The notes under the pieces: model-generated
The model's database searches: none
What the model saw: only the letters and a program-made list of their open reading frames with translations
Told to the model about the DNA's origin: nothing
DNA from: CAYXRK01 sp964467615
GTDB lineage: Bacteria; Hydrogenedentota; Hydrogenedentia; Hydrogenedentales; GCA-2746185
Direction: 5' to 3'
NCBI GenBank assembly: GCA_964467615.1
Contig: CAYXRK010000078.1
Location: 1-21,357, forward strand
DNA: 21,357 nt
Made by a program: the position numbers and the translations under genes
Shown here: positions 6,670 through 14,421 of the stretch, piece after piece
Layout of the letters: the number at the start of each line of letters is the position of its first letter
Numbering within the stretch: position 1 is the first letter of the stretch

Positions 6670-7152
6670 TCACGATTTTCGAGCGTGAGCACGCCGCGCG
6701 CGCTTGTCTTTAAGTTGACGCGTCATCAGCATGCGATCGTTGTCCTCAAACTCCCAATCCTGGTAAAGCCGGATCGCGTCCTCGTTCCAATCCTCGACCT
6801 CGAGATGCACCGCGCGCACGCCGGACTTCCTGCACCAGTCGAGCGCCACCTCGAGCGCTTGCGATGCCGCGCCGTGGTGCCGGCATTCATCGCGAACATA
6901 GATTTCGTCGAGAAACGCGTCCCGGCCACCATACTCGAGGCTGTACCCAACGCAAACGACCGCGTAGCCTACAGGTTCATCGAGTAGACGTATCACCCAA
7001 ATCGCGCCGAACCGAGGCGACCGCATCAATTCCTCGGTGGCGGCACGAGCAGTGGCCGCGTCGAACGGGTAACCCGATTCGGAATAGAATTCCCCGCGCA
7101 AGGTCGTCAAGTCGTGCAGGTCGCTCAGCTTTGCCCTCTTAACCGTGAACAT
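6670..7152 (-). CDS. GNAT-family N-acetyltransferase
   Basis: A 160-residue cytoplasmic protein. After the opening FTVKRAKLSDLHDLTTLR (beta 1 and helix 1), residues 58-68 read DEPVGYAVVCV and 79-96 carry FLDEIYVRDECRHHGAA, where the strand plus R-H-H-G-A is the acetyl-CoA pyrophosphate-binding motif A (usually R/Q-x-x-G-x-G/A). VHLEVEDWNEDAIRLYQDWEF (about 115-135) is motif B. Members acetylate amines of many substrates; no substrate is evident. ATG 7152 is chosen because GGAGGAGG lies about 10 bases upstream on the minus strand; an open extension to 7245 has no such support. The gene is divergent from the PHP gene with 76 bases between starts. The basic tail (KDKRARRAHARKS) is unusual and could bind nucleic acid. 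Confidence 0.85.
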   Translation of the reverse strand: MFTVKRAKLSDLHDLTTLRGEFYSESGYPFDAATARAATEELMRSPRFGAIWVIRLLDEPVGYAVVCVGYSLEYGGRDAFLDEIYVRDECRHHGAASQALEVALDWCRKSGVRAVHLEVEDWNEDAIRLYQDWEFEDNDRMLMTRQLKDKRARRAHARKS

Positions 7153-7228
7153 GCGCCCCCGACCTCCTCCGGATCCCGCAATCGTAATACCGAATTCAGA
7201 GAGAAACTTCAAAGTTGCCTCAACTCGA

Positions 7229-8068
7229 ATGGAGAATGACGCCAAATACGCCGATTTTCACCTGCATTCAACCTGCTCGGACGGCTCAGACCCGCCCGCG
7301 ACCGTCATCGAACGCGCTGCCGCGCATGGTCTTGCCGCGGCGACCCTAACCGACCACGACACCCTGGCAGGGGTGCAGGAGGCCCAAGCGGCGGGCGAAC
7401 GGCTAGGCGTCGAAGTGTTAACCGGCGTGGAGATCAGCACCCGATTTCGCGGCGTCGAACAACACGTACTCGGCTTAGGCGTGCGGTTGGACGACCCCGA
7501 TCTCAATCGCGCGCTAGCTCGGCTGCTATCGGGTCGCGCCGAACGCGCAAGCCAAATCGTCACACGTTTGAACGACCTCCGCATACCCATCGAAGTAGAG
7601 CGAGTATTTCGGCGTTCCGCGGAAGGCGCTGTCGGCCGCATGCACATTGCACAGGAGCTGGTCGAGATCGGCTTCGCCAAAACGGTGCAAGACACCTTCG
7701 ACAAATACCTCAAGAGCGGGAGACCGGCGTTCGTCTCAAAGCCGCTGTTAGACTCACGTGAATGTATTGGCCTGATAAAACAGGCAGGAGGACTCTCCTT
7801 CATCGCGCACCCGGGCATCGTCCGAAGAAAGGCCATCGTCGCCGGACTTCTCGACCTACCCTTCGACGGCCTCGAAGTCTTTCACTCGAAGCATTCTTCG
7901 GCGCAATCGGAACAGTTCCTCGACGTTTGCCGCGAACGCGGCCTCCTCGTCACCGGCGGATCGGATTGCCACGGCACCATCAAAGGACAGTCCCCCGAGA
8001 TGGGAAAGGTCAAACTCGCATGGGAACACGTCGAGCGAATATACGACGCGCTCGCGGCACGGAGGTAG
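7229..8068 (+). CDS. PHP-domain phosphoesterase, RNase AM / nucleoside 3',5'-bisphosphatase (YciV/TrpH) type
   Basis: A 279-residue protein with the four PHP metal-binding motifs in order: DFHLHSTCSDGS (residues 9-20), TLTDHDTLAG (39-48), TGVEIS (65-70) with H79 after it, FIAHPG (191-196) and GGSDCHG (243-249). The order and spacing match the YciV/TrpH family, trinuclear metal phosphatases that remove 3'-phosphate from 3',5'-bisphosphonucleosides or act as 5'-3' exonucleases on short RNA. Full length for this family (about 280). ATG 7229 places HLH at residue 11, as expected; a longer frame to 7145 would add a proline-rich leader that overlaps the GNAT start. It converges on the next gene with a 4-base gap. 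Confidence 0.85.
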   Translation: MENDAKYADFHLHSTCSDGSDPPATVIERAAAHGLAAATLTDHDTLAGVQEAQAAGERLGVEVLTGVEISTRFRGVEQHVLGLGVRLDDPDLNRALARLLSGRAERASQIVTRLNDLRIPIEVERVFRRSAEGAVGRMHIAQELVEIGFAKTVQDTFDKYLKSGRPAFVSKPLLDSRECIGLIKQAGGLSFIAHPGIVRRKAIVAGLLDLPFDGLEVFHSKHSSAQSEQFLDVCRERGLLVTGGSDCHGTIKGQSPEMGKVKLAWEHVERIYDALAARR

Positions 8069-8072
8069 CCGC

Positions 8073-8897
8073 CTACTGCCGGGGAGGTGCTTCCCCGCCC
8101 GGGCCCCGCCAGCCGCCTGCGCGGTTACGAAAATCGTCGTTCTGAAAAGGCAGACCACCGCGCCCCATGAATAGCCCCTGCATGTCGAACAGGGGGCTCG
8201 TCAGCATTTCCCGGACTTCGTCCGAGAAAGAATCCGCATCCTTAATATTGTGGCGTCGGGCGAGATCCGCCATCAGTCGGGCCTGCTCGTGTTCCAGTAT
8301 TTCCATCGACGCATCGCGCGATTCACGCATCAGCTGGCTGAGGGTGGCCCGCGTCTCCGGGTCGTCACCCGCCTCGCGGATTTGCCTGCGAAGGTCATCC
8401 TGGTACGCCCGCCATTCCGCCAGCGCCCGCAACCGCTCGATCGCGGCCGGGTCTTGCGTCTTCTCGATCTCGGATTGAATCAAGTCGCCGAATACTTCGT
8501 TGAACCGTACGATAGCTTCTTCGTTGCCCGCGGCGTTCTTAGGATCCCAACGCGGCTCGCGTCGGCGTTCGCGGTCACCCGCCGCTCCTTCTGGTACCGT
8601 ATCGATCGGCGCCGAGTTTGCGACTGCGTCGAAAGAATCTGCTTCGGCAACGCCATCTGCCAGCGCTGAGTCGGCGGCCCTCGTCGCGTCGAACAACTGC
8701 GACGACAACTCCTCGTTCTGGGTTTCGAGCTGAGCGACTTCATCCCGAAGCGCTCTGTTTTCTTGTTGGAGCGGTTCGAGCGCGGTGGCGTCCGAACTGG
8801 GTCCAACTTGCCGCGAATCGGTTGTTGGACGGGCGAATAGAATTCCGCCTGCAATTCCACACGCAAGCGCGACTGCCAACGCTATACCGATTCGCAT
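8073..8897 (-). CDS. Membrane-anchored coiled-coil protein of unknown function
   Basis: I do not recognise a family. The 274-residue protein starts with a hydrophobic helix (residues 3-22, RIGIALAVALACGIAGGILF) that would act as an anchor or uncleaved signal. Residues 41-75 (EPLQQENRALRDEVAQLE and on) form a short coiled coil with leucine spacing. An acidic, low-complexity linker follows (about 76-120), then a mostly helical domain (about 125-230, including IEKTQDPAAIERLRALAEWR) and a Gly/Arg-rich, proline-rich tail (GRGGLPFQNDD, then RNRAGGWRGPGGE). AAGGGA lies 7 bases before ATG. Probably a periplasmic protein; the coiled coil suggests oligomerisation. It starts 87 bases after the OppA-like gene ends and may be its own unit. 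Confidence 0.6.
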   Translation of the reverse strand: MRIGIALAVALACGIAGGILFARPTTDSRQVGPSSDATALEPLQQENRALRDEVAQLETQNEELSSQLFDATRAADSALADGVAEADSFDAVANSAPIDTVPEGAAGDRERRREPRWDPKNAAGNEEAIVRFNEVFGDLIQSEIEKTQDPAAIERLRALAEWRAYQDDLRRQIREAGDDPETRATLSQLMRESRDASMEILEHEQARLMADLARRHNIKDADSFSDEVREMLTSPLFDMQGLFMGRGGLPFQNDDFRNRAGGWRGPGGEAPPRQ

Positions 8898-8984
8898 GTA
8901 TCGTCCCTTCGTGACCGCACCGCAGCCTCAATTCTACTACACAAGGTATACCCGCGCCGGCGCGAACATGACGAATCGCAAAAG

Positions 8985-10586
8985 TTACTCGACAATATAC
9001 ACGTCCTTAAACGAAATACGCCCGAGCTGGTTCGGATAAACGTTTCGCACGCGCGGATCCAACAAAAACGGTCTCGACTGAAAGTACACCGGGGCGATTG
9101 GCGCAGCATCGAGAAGAATTTTCTCCGCGCGCTGGAAGAGCGCATCGCGCGCAGCGCCCGCGCGCGTAACGCCGGCGTCATGCACCATCGAATCAAATTC
9201 GGCCGACTCGAACCCAGTTCGGTTGTTACCGGAATTTGTAAAGAACATTTCCAAAAAGTTGCCGGGGTCGACGTAGTCGCCGTACCACGCGGACTTCGCA
9301 ATGTCGAAGTCGCCGCTAATCATATTGCCGATCCACGTCTTCTGATCGATGTTGCGAAGCACAACGTCGATACCGAGGGTCTCCCGCCACATACTTTGAA
9401 TCGCCTCGACGTACAGCCGCTGGTTGTCGCCGCTGTCGTAGAGCAATTCCTTCACCGGAAAACCCTTGCCACCGGGGTATCCCGCCTCCGCCAATAGCGC
9501 GCGGGCCTGCTCCGGGTCATACGGAACGCGGGTCTCGCAGGTGTAACCCGCCGTGTCCGGCGGCGTGAAGTATTCCGCAGCGCGTTGCCCGCCGCGAAAT
9601 ATATTGTTCACGATGCGTTCGCGGTCGATGGACATCGCCAATGCGCGCCGCACGCGCACATCGTCCAGCGGAGGCCGCTTCACGTTAAAGCGAATGAACT
9701 CCGTCCCGAGGTACGGGTCCACGCGCAATTGGTCCGGGTGCTCCTTCGCGTACGCCTGGATTTTGGTGATCGGGACTTTGTCCGTGATGTGAAGTTCGCC
9801 CGCGCGAAAGGACCGTTCCTCGACGGACGGGTTTTGAATCGGGTGATAGTGGACCGCATCGAGCCGCACCTTCGCGGCGTCCCAGTAATCGGGATTCTTG
9901 TTAGCAATAATGCGGTCGTTCGGGACCCATTCACTTAGCATAAACGGGCCATTGCTAACCATGATGCCCGCCCGCGTCCACGCCGCTTCGCGGTCGTAGG
10001 TCCCGCCGTGGGCTTCAATCGTCGCGCGGTGTACGGGATAAAAGGTGAAGTGAATGTGCAGCGCGAGAAAATAGGGCGTCGGGGCCCGCAGCGTAACTAC
10101 AAGTGTCGAGTCGTCGCTAGCCTTCGCGCCGACCGCACCAAAATCCGCCGTCTCGCCTTTGTTGTATGCCTCCGCGCCCGCGATGGGATACAGCATATAC
10201 GCGTACTCAGCGGCGAGTTTCGGGTTGAGAATCCGCTCCCACGAATAGACAAAATCGCCGGCCGTCACGGGGTCGCCGTTCGACCATTTCGCCGTCGGGT
10301 TGATATGAAACGCGTAGACGACCCCATCCTCGGAAACGTCCCATCGTTCCGCCGCGCCAGGGACAGGCATCATCGTCGCATAATCCATGTTCACCAGCCC
10401 CTCGAACAACGACGACAACACCTTCTCTTCAACCGTCCCCGTGACCAAGTGCGGATCGAGCGACTTCGGTTCGCCCCCGCTACTGATGTGGAGGGTGGTG
10501 ATCCCGAGCGTCGAGGGTTGCGACGGAGGCGAACACGCTGTCCCAACAAGGGCTAGAAGCGACAATGAGGAGATATGCAATCTCAT
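8985..10586 (-). CDS. OppA-like peptide ABC transporter substrate-binding lipoprotein
   Basis: A 533-residue protein of the SBP_bac_5 family, full length. Residues 1-18 are a lipoprotein-type signal (MRLHISSLSLLALVGTAC, with C18 as the likely lipid-modified residue, though G at -3 is atypical). Mature-domain landmarks are GGEPKSLDPHLV (37-48), EGLVNMDY, and further on WSNGDPVTAGDFVYSWERIL, a strongly conserved block of peptide-binding proteins. The protein would capture oligopeptides in the periplasm for an ABC importer; no permease or ATPase genes lie in the window. ATG 10586 overlaps the stop of the PIN gene (ATGA, 10583-10586), and no good ribosome site precedes it, so translation may depend on the PIN gene. 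A longer frame up to 10706 would run across the PIN gene in another frame and is rejected. Confidence 0.88.
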   Translation of the reverse strand: MRLHISSLSLLALVGTACSPPSQPSTLGITTLHISSGGEPKSLDPHLVTGTVEEKVLSSLFEGLVNMDYATMMPVPGAAERWDVSEDGVVYAFHINPTAKWSNGDPVTAGDFVYSWERILNPKLAAEYAYMLYPIAGAEAYNKGETADFGAVGAKASDDSTLVVTLRAPTPYFLALHIHFTFYPVHRATIEAHGGTYDREAAWTRAGIMVSNGPFMLSEWVPNDRIIANKNPDYWDAAKVRLDAVHYHPIQNPSVEERSFRAGELHITDKVPITKIQAYAKEHPDQLRVDPYLGTEFIRFNVKRPPLDDVRVRRALAMSIDRERIVNNIFRGGQRAAEYFTPPDTAGYTCETRVPYDPEQARALLAEAGYPGGKGFPVKELLYDSGDNQRLYVEAIQSMWRETLGIDVVLRNIDQKTWIGNMISGDFDIAKSAWYGDYVDPGNFLEMFFTNSGNNRTGFESAEFDSMVHDAGVTRAGAARDALFQRAEKILLDAAPIAPVYFQSRPFLLDPRVRNVYPNQLGRISFKDVYIVE

Positions 10587-10990
10587 GTATCGGACTTTAA
10601 GAGAGGAACGAATCCAGCTTGGGCAAAGTGGCGGTCGCCTGTGAGTGCCTGGGTAATTCCCAATTCTTCCATGACACAGAACGACAAGCAGTCTGTTAGC
10701 GACCAATTCTTGTCTGCGCGATTGGTAAATAGATCAAGTCCGCGTTCGAATAGGCCATCAGAGAGAGGCACGATCGTGAATTCCGGATCAATTTGAATTG
10801 AACGAATCAGATTTGAAGCCAGTAACCTGTTCTGGGTCGAGGAAAACCCGTCGGCGAATTCCACAAGCACTAAGCGAGTCGTGACCAATTCGCCCGCAAA
10901 AGTCTCCGAATACGATACTGCGGTCCTGTGCGCTTGATCGTTCGGATTCAATAAGGCGAAGAAATAGAATGTATCGGCGAAAACTCTCAT
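10583..10990 (-). CDS. VapC-type PIN-domain ribonuclease toxin
   Basis: A 135-residue PIN protein with the expected acidic residues: D6 (MRVFADT), E44 (LVEFAD), D100 (SLTDCLSF) and D119 (TGDRHF), which bind the catalytic Mg2+ or Mn2+. VapC-like toxins cleave tRNA or rRNA and are held in check by a co-encoded antitoxin. Its ATG overlaps the antitoxin stop by ATGA (10987-10990), the classic arrangement, and its own stop overlaps the oppA-like start in the same manner. All four acidic positions are present, so the toxin appears active. Confidence 0.85.
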   Translation of the reverse strand: MRVFADTFYFFALLNPNDQAHRTAVSYSETFAGELVTTRLVLVEFADGFSSTQNRLLASNLIRSIQIDPEFTIVPLSDGLFERGLDLFTNRADKNWSLTDCLSFCVMEELGITQALTGDRHFAQAGFVPLLKSDT

Positions 10991-11196
10991 GACTTCTTTG
11001 GAGTGCCATGAAGATAGTGGTCATGGTTCTCCGCGAAGTCCTCAGGTAGTCCTTTCGCAAGTCCCGCGAAGCGCAGAAGGCGTTTCCCAAGCGGGGGTTG
11101 TAATTCGACGATAACGCGGACGCAACTCCCTTCCGGGAGTGAGTTGCCGTTATCGAGGACGACCGCGCCGTTGATGATCTTTCCATTCGCTTCCAT
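10987..11196 (-). CDS. Antitoxin of the PIN toxin (short beta-strand VapB-like type)
   Basis: A 69-residue protein: MEANGKIINGAVVLDNGNSL then PEGSCVRVIV form the DNA-binding beta-rich N-terminus seen in AbrB-like and DUF104-like antitoxins ('G.I....L...LPEG..V.V'), and LRFAGLAKGLPEDFAENHDH plus YLHGTPK is the C-terminal toxin-binding tail typical of PIN-partner antitoxins. ATG 11196 is preferred over an in-frame start at 11271 because CGGAG lies about 10 bases upstream and the extension covers the promoter and its repeats. It overlaps the PIN gene by ATGA. Confidence 0.8.
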   Translation of the reverse strand: MEANGKIINGAVVLDNGNSLPEGSCVRVIVELQPPLGKRLLRFAGLAKGLPEDFAENHDHYLHGTPKKS

Positions 11197-11223
11197 CGGA
11201 CGAAACTCCGTGATACCGAGGCT

Positions 11224-11253
11224 AGTATGGGGATTTGCCCCCGCGCTTGTCAT
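11224..11253 (-). promoter_or_regulatory. Candidate promoter of the VapBC-OppA unit
   Basis: On the minus strand ATGACA (11253-11248) and CATACT (11229-11224) are 18 bases apart; the hexamers match consensus 5/6 and 4/6. The predicted leader is about 20 bases to ATG 11196. The -35 overlaps a 12-base tandem repeat described separately. Confidence 0.4.
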
Positions 11254-11272
11254 CTGCATGGTCATCTGCATG
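11249..11272 (+). repeat. Two head-to-tail 12-base repeats over the VapBC promoter
   Basis: GTCATCTGCATG occurs at 11249-11260 and exactly again at 11261-11272. The left copy covers most of the -35 element of the VapBC promoter. Direct repeats with about one helical turn spacing are a usual target for antitoxin or toxin-antitoxin complexes, so this is an operator candidate. Confidence 0.55.
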
Positions 11273-11341
11273 GTTGTTGCGCTGATGGTTAGGCCGCTCT
11301 TGTGTCATGCTCCAGCGGCGCGTTTCGTGGCGGAAGCTTCG

Positions 11342-11366
11342 TATCAGGAACGATTGATACCTGATA
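11342..11366. promoter_or_regulatory. Palindromic operator candidate upstream of dinB
   Basis: TATCAGG (11342-11348) and CCTGATA (11360-11366) are perfect complements with 11 bases between them. The arms bracket the -35 element TTGATA (11354-11359), so a dimer bound here would block RNA polymerase. The site is not the Escherichia coli LexA box (CTGT...ACAG) nor the Bacillus one (GAAC-N4-GTTC), though many phyla have their own LexA motif. It is close to dinB, which is usually SOS-controlled, so a LexA-like repressor is one candidate. Confidence 0.5.
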
Positions 11367-11382
11367 TAATTTACAGTAAAAT
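11354..11382 (+). promoter_or_regulatory. Sigma-70-type promoter of dinB
   Basis: TTGATA (11354-11359) and TAAAAT (11377-11382) are separated by exactly 17 bases; both match consensus 5/6. A start about 7 bases later would leave a leader of about 23 bases before ATG 11412. A TATAAT at 11365-11370 is also present but lacks a -35. Confidence 0.6.
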
Positions 11383-11411
11383 AGACGTTTTCGACCAAGT
11401 GAATATCCTCT

Positions 11412-12614
11412 ATGCACCCGCGCATCATGCACGTCGATATGGACGCCTTCTTCGCGTCGGTGGAACAAGTGCTTGACCCCGCCTTGTTGGGCAAGGCGCT
11501 CATTATTGGTGGCGACAAAAGCGACACCCGAGGCGTTGTTTCAACTGCGTCCTACGAAGCCCGGAAATACGGCGTCCATTCAGCGATGCCGCTCGCCGAG
11601 GCCAAACGCCTGTGTCCGGACGGGATATTCATGCGCGGGAACTATCTGCACTACGCCGAGGTCTCGCGCGAGGTGCGTAGTGTTCTCGATACCGTGTCGC
11701 CCCTGGTCGAGATGGCGTCCATCGATGAGGCCTACGTTGACGTGACCGGCTCGCAACGAATTTTCGGCGGTGACGACGGGATCGCGCGATACGTCAAGTC
11801 GGAGGTCCGGAAGCGTACCGGCGTGCCCTGCACGGTCGCGATAACGCCGAACAAATTGGTGGCCAAAATCGCCTCCAACGAAGGGAAGCCCGACGGTTAC
11901 GTGTGCATCAAGGCGGGCGAGGAAGCGGCCTATCTGCGCCCGCTGACGATCGGTAAGTTACCCGGCATTGGGCCCAAAACGCAGCAGTCGCTCGAAGCCA
12001 AGGGATTCAAGACGCTGGGTCAATTGGCCAGCTTGCCCAGTGACGAAATCGTCGCGCTGCTTGGCCCCGGGGGCTACGCGCTTCAACGCCGCGCGCGAGG
12101 GGAGTCCTCCTCGGTAGTCGTGACCGAATGGGTCCAAAAATCGATTGGCCGCGAGACGACGTTCGCGACCGATCTCCTCGACTGGCGCCGCATCGAAGGC
12201 ATCCTAGCCTACCTCACGGAACGCACGATGCACGCGCTCCGAGCGAAACGGATGGAGGCCCGTTGCGTGACCCTCAAGGTCCGTTACAAGGACTTCTCGA
12301 CCTACACCTTCGCGAAGACCCTGCCCGTACCCACCTGTGTGGATCGCGACGTGTCCGAGGCACTCGAAAAATTGTTGCCCAACGCCAAAGAACGTCCCGC
12401 GCCGGTCCGCCTGATCGGTATCAGCCTCTCACAACTCAACTACGACCAGCACCAACTCCAACTATTTGATCTCACCAACGCCGACAAATGGGAACGCGTC
12501 CTTCACAGCATGGACCAAGTCCGCGACCGCCACGGGTTCCAGTTCCTCCGCTTCGGCAAATCAACAACCCTTGGCCGCGACGTCCGCCTCGCAACACCGG
12601 CCCTGTCGCGGTAA
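11412..12614 (+). CDS. dinB: DNA polymerase IV (Y-family translesion polymerase)
   Basis: A 400-residue Y-family polymerase. The palm catalytic residues are D9 in HVDMDAFFASVE and D105-E106 in SIDEAYVDVTG; the steric gate is F14. Residues 41-57 hold GVVSTASYEARKYGVHSAM, another DinB signature, and 182-188 (KLPGIGP) form the helix-hairpin-helix. The little-finger domain covers about 240-345. QLQLF at 348-352 fits the beta-clamp-binding motif (QLxLF), so clamp contact is expected. The protein copies across damaged DNA with low fidelity. The start at ATG 11412 places the catalytic Asp at residue 9, which is normal; the ribosome site is weak. It is transcribed alone, away from the VapBC unit, and likely damage-induced through the operator candidate upstream. 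Confidence 0.93.
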   Translation: MHPRIMHVDMDAFFASVEQVLDPALLGKALIIGGDKSDTRGVVSTASYEARKYGVHSAMPLAEAKRLCPDGIFMRGNYLHYAEVSREVRSVLDTVSPLVEMASIDEAYVDVTGSQRIFGGDDGIARYVKSEVRKRTGVPCTVAITPNKLVAKIASNEGKPDGYVCIKAGEEAAYLRPLTIGKLPGIGPKTQQSLEAKGFKTLGQLASLPSDEIVALLGPGGYALQRRARGESSSVVVTEWVQKSIGRETTFATDLLDWRRIEGILAYLTERTMHALRAKRMEARCVTLKVRYKDFSTYTFAKTLPVPTCVDRDVSEALEKLLPNAKERPAPVRLIGISLSQLNYDQHQLQLFDLTNADKWERVLHSMDQVRDRHGFQFLRFGKSTTLGRDVRLATPALSR

Positions 12615-12624
12615 TTTGAATATT

Positions 12625-12716
12625 CGGCGGCTGTAACCCCACTGCTGTTCTCTGCGTCCCTTTGCGTGACTCTGCGCTCTTGCGTTGAGTTCTTATTTGG
12701 TTTGCGGTTACGCCGC
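12625..12716. repeat. Dispersed-repeat-like intergenic element (CTCTGCG-type) flanked by short inverted ends
   Basis: Between the convergent dinB and TPR genes lie repeated short words around TCTGCG and TTTGCG (12650-12690). The block is bounded by CGGCGGCTGTAACC on the left (12625-12638) and its near-complement GGTTACGCCGCG on the right (12706-12717 region), sharing GTAACC/GGTTAC. It resembles short non-coding repeats scattered between genes in many bacterial genomes. Whether it recurs in this genome cannot be seen from one copy. Confidence 0.4.
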
Positions 12717-12726
12717 GCGTGGACGT

Positions 12727-14406
12727 CTAAAATCGCGAGCTCGTCAGCTTAACATCCGCGTTCGCCCACACCTTCGCAAACCGCGCATCAATCTCAGCCG
12801 CCGCAGCCTCATCCTTCTGCGCGCGCAACGCCTGCGCCAAGCCGAACAGCGACCACGGATTCTCCCGGTTGCGCTTGAGGTCGTCCCAATAGACCGTCGC
12901 CGCCTCAGCCGGTTTACCCGCGGCGAGCAACACAGCGCCCAACGATTGCCGCACCGGGTAATACCAATCCGGCGGCTCGTTGTATGTCACGCCGTCTTGG
13001 ATGCGGACCGCCGAATCCAGCGCGGCGACGGCCTTGCCGAACTGGCTTTGTTCGCCGGCGAGCTCGCCCTCGAGGGCCTTCGCGGCGATGCTCAGCGTTA
13101 CCTGCGGCGGACCTTGCCACACCACTGCATCCAATTTCGGGTGCTCGATGCTCGCCTCAAGCGCCGCCAATTCCGCCGCCGCCTCGTTGAACTGGTGCTT
13201 ACGCGCGAAGGCAAGCCCACGCGCGTAGTGCCAAAGCCCCTTCTCGAACATGAGGTCATCCGCCGGGGCCGGTTCAGCAAGAATCTCGTCCCACTTTCCA
13301 AATCGCGCCAGCGCATACAGCGGAATCGCGTGGAAGGTTTGGAAATTCGGCATACTTTTCAACATGTCTTCCGGCATCTGTTCGGCGCACTTTCGCGCCG
13401 TCTCGATGGACAACGCGCTTTGCCCCGTGTTCGTCGCGGCCCACCACAGGAAATGGATGTTGTGCGGGTAATACGCCATCGGATACAAACCCTGCGCGCG
13501 GCATTGCGTGATGTATCCCTCGTCCGCCACGCACGCGTCCTCATTCGATTTCACCGCCTTATCGAACTGGCCGACGCGCATGTAGATGTGCGACGCCATG
13601 TGCACCATGTGGCCCGCGCCCGGCATCAGCGCCGCCATCGCGTCCGCGCTTGGAATCGCCCGATCCGGATTGTCCGAGGCCTCGACAGCATGGATGTAGT
13701 AGTGGTGCGCGCCCGCGTGGTCCATGTCGCGCGCGATGACCGATTCGAACAGTTCGAGGATTTTGGGCGTGTTTGGCCGCGGCTGACCATCGCGCGTCCA
13801 ATAGTTCCACGGACTCAAGTTCATCAACGCGTCTGCGTACAGCGTCGCCGCGTCGAGGTCGTCCGGATACTTTTCGTGTACCATGCGCATCGCATCGGCG
13901 TACGCCTGGTCGAGCGGCGCGCGCTCGGCCTTTGGATCTTTTGCGAAGCGCTTCGCAAGCGCCTCGATATAGCTTCGCTCGGGTTCGGAGACCTTTTTGG
14001 CCGCCTTCAGCGCCTTGCGAATCGCCTTGTAGGCCGCCTTACCGCCCTCGGAATCCATCGGCATGTTGAGATTCGGGCCATTGACGAAGGCCATTCCCCA
14101 GTAGGCCATCGCGCAATCGGGGTCAAGCCGCGCCGCCTCGCGGAATGCGCGGTCCGCCTCCTTGTGGTTGAATCCGTACGCTAGCCGAAGGCCCTGATTG
14201 AAGAAAAGCTGCGCTCGCTCGTCTTTCGCAGTAATCGCGTGATGGTGATTGCCCAGCCCTTCCAGAATCGGCGCGATTTGTCCCTTCGAGAGCCGAGGAT
14301 GGTCACCAGCGCCGGGTTCCTCCCGATTCATTCGGTGCTGCGCCGAGGCCGTAGTCGCACCTAAAATCGCGATAGCTAGGACGAACTTGGTGCGCTGAAT
14401 TTTCAT
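12727..14406 (-). CDS. Exported tetratricopeptide-repeat protein
   Basis: A 559-residue protein with a signal peptide (MKIQRTKFVLAIAILGATTA, probable cut at SAQ near residue 23). TPR-like helical pairs begin around residue 65 (AQLFFNQGLRLAYGFNHKEA, then AFREAARLDPDCAMAYWG) and recur to the C-terminus (LGAVLLAAGKPAEAATVYWD). Two histidine-rich stretches, GAHHYYIHAVEAS (232-244) and GHMVHMASHIYMRVG (265-279), are conserved features of this large TPR family and might bind metal or a ligand. Family function is not established. GGGAG lies about 8 bases before ATG 14406. It sits 15 bases downstream of the asparaginase gene in the same operon, so a periplasmic scaffold or helper role for glycopeptide use is possible. 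Confidence 0.75.
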   Translation of the reverse strand: MKIQRTKFVLAIAILGATTASAQHRMNREEPGAGDHPRLSKGQIAPILEGLGNHHHAITAKDERAQLFFNQGLRLAYGFNHKEADRAFREAARLDPDCAMAYWGMAFVNGPNLNMPMDSEGGKAAYKAIRKALKAAKKVSEPERSYIEALAKRFAKDPKAERAPLDQAYADAMRMVHEKYPDDLDAATLYADALMNLSPWNYWTRDGQPRPNTPKILELFESVIARDMDHAGAHHYYIHAVEASDNPDRAIPSADAMAALMPGAGHMVHMASHIYMRVGQFDKAVKSNEDACVADEGYITQCRAQGLYPMAYYPHNIHFLWWAATNTGQSALSIETARKCAEQMPEDMLKSMPNFQTFHAIPLYALARFGKWDEILAEPAPADDLMFEKGLWHYARGLAFARKHQFNEAAAELAALEASIEHPKLDAVVWQGPPQVTLSIAAKALEGELAGEQSQFGKAVAALDSAVRIQDGVTYNEPPDWYYPVRQSLGAVLLAAGKPAEAATVYWDDLKRNRENPWSLFGLAQALRAQKDEAAAAEIDARFAKVWANADVKLTSSRF

Positions 14407-14421
14407 GACAATTCTCCCCTA

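Noticed and set aside
12685..14184. A 499-codon plus-strand frame opposite the TPR gene.
   Set aside because: Arginine and histidine rich without family features, and antisense to a convincing exported protein.
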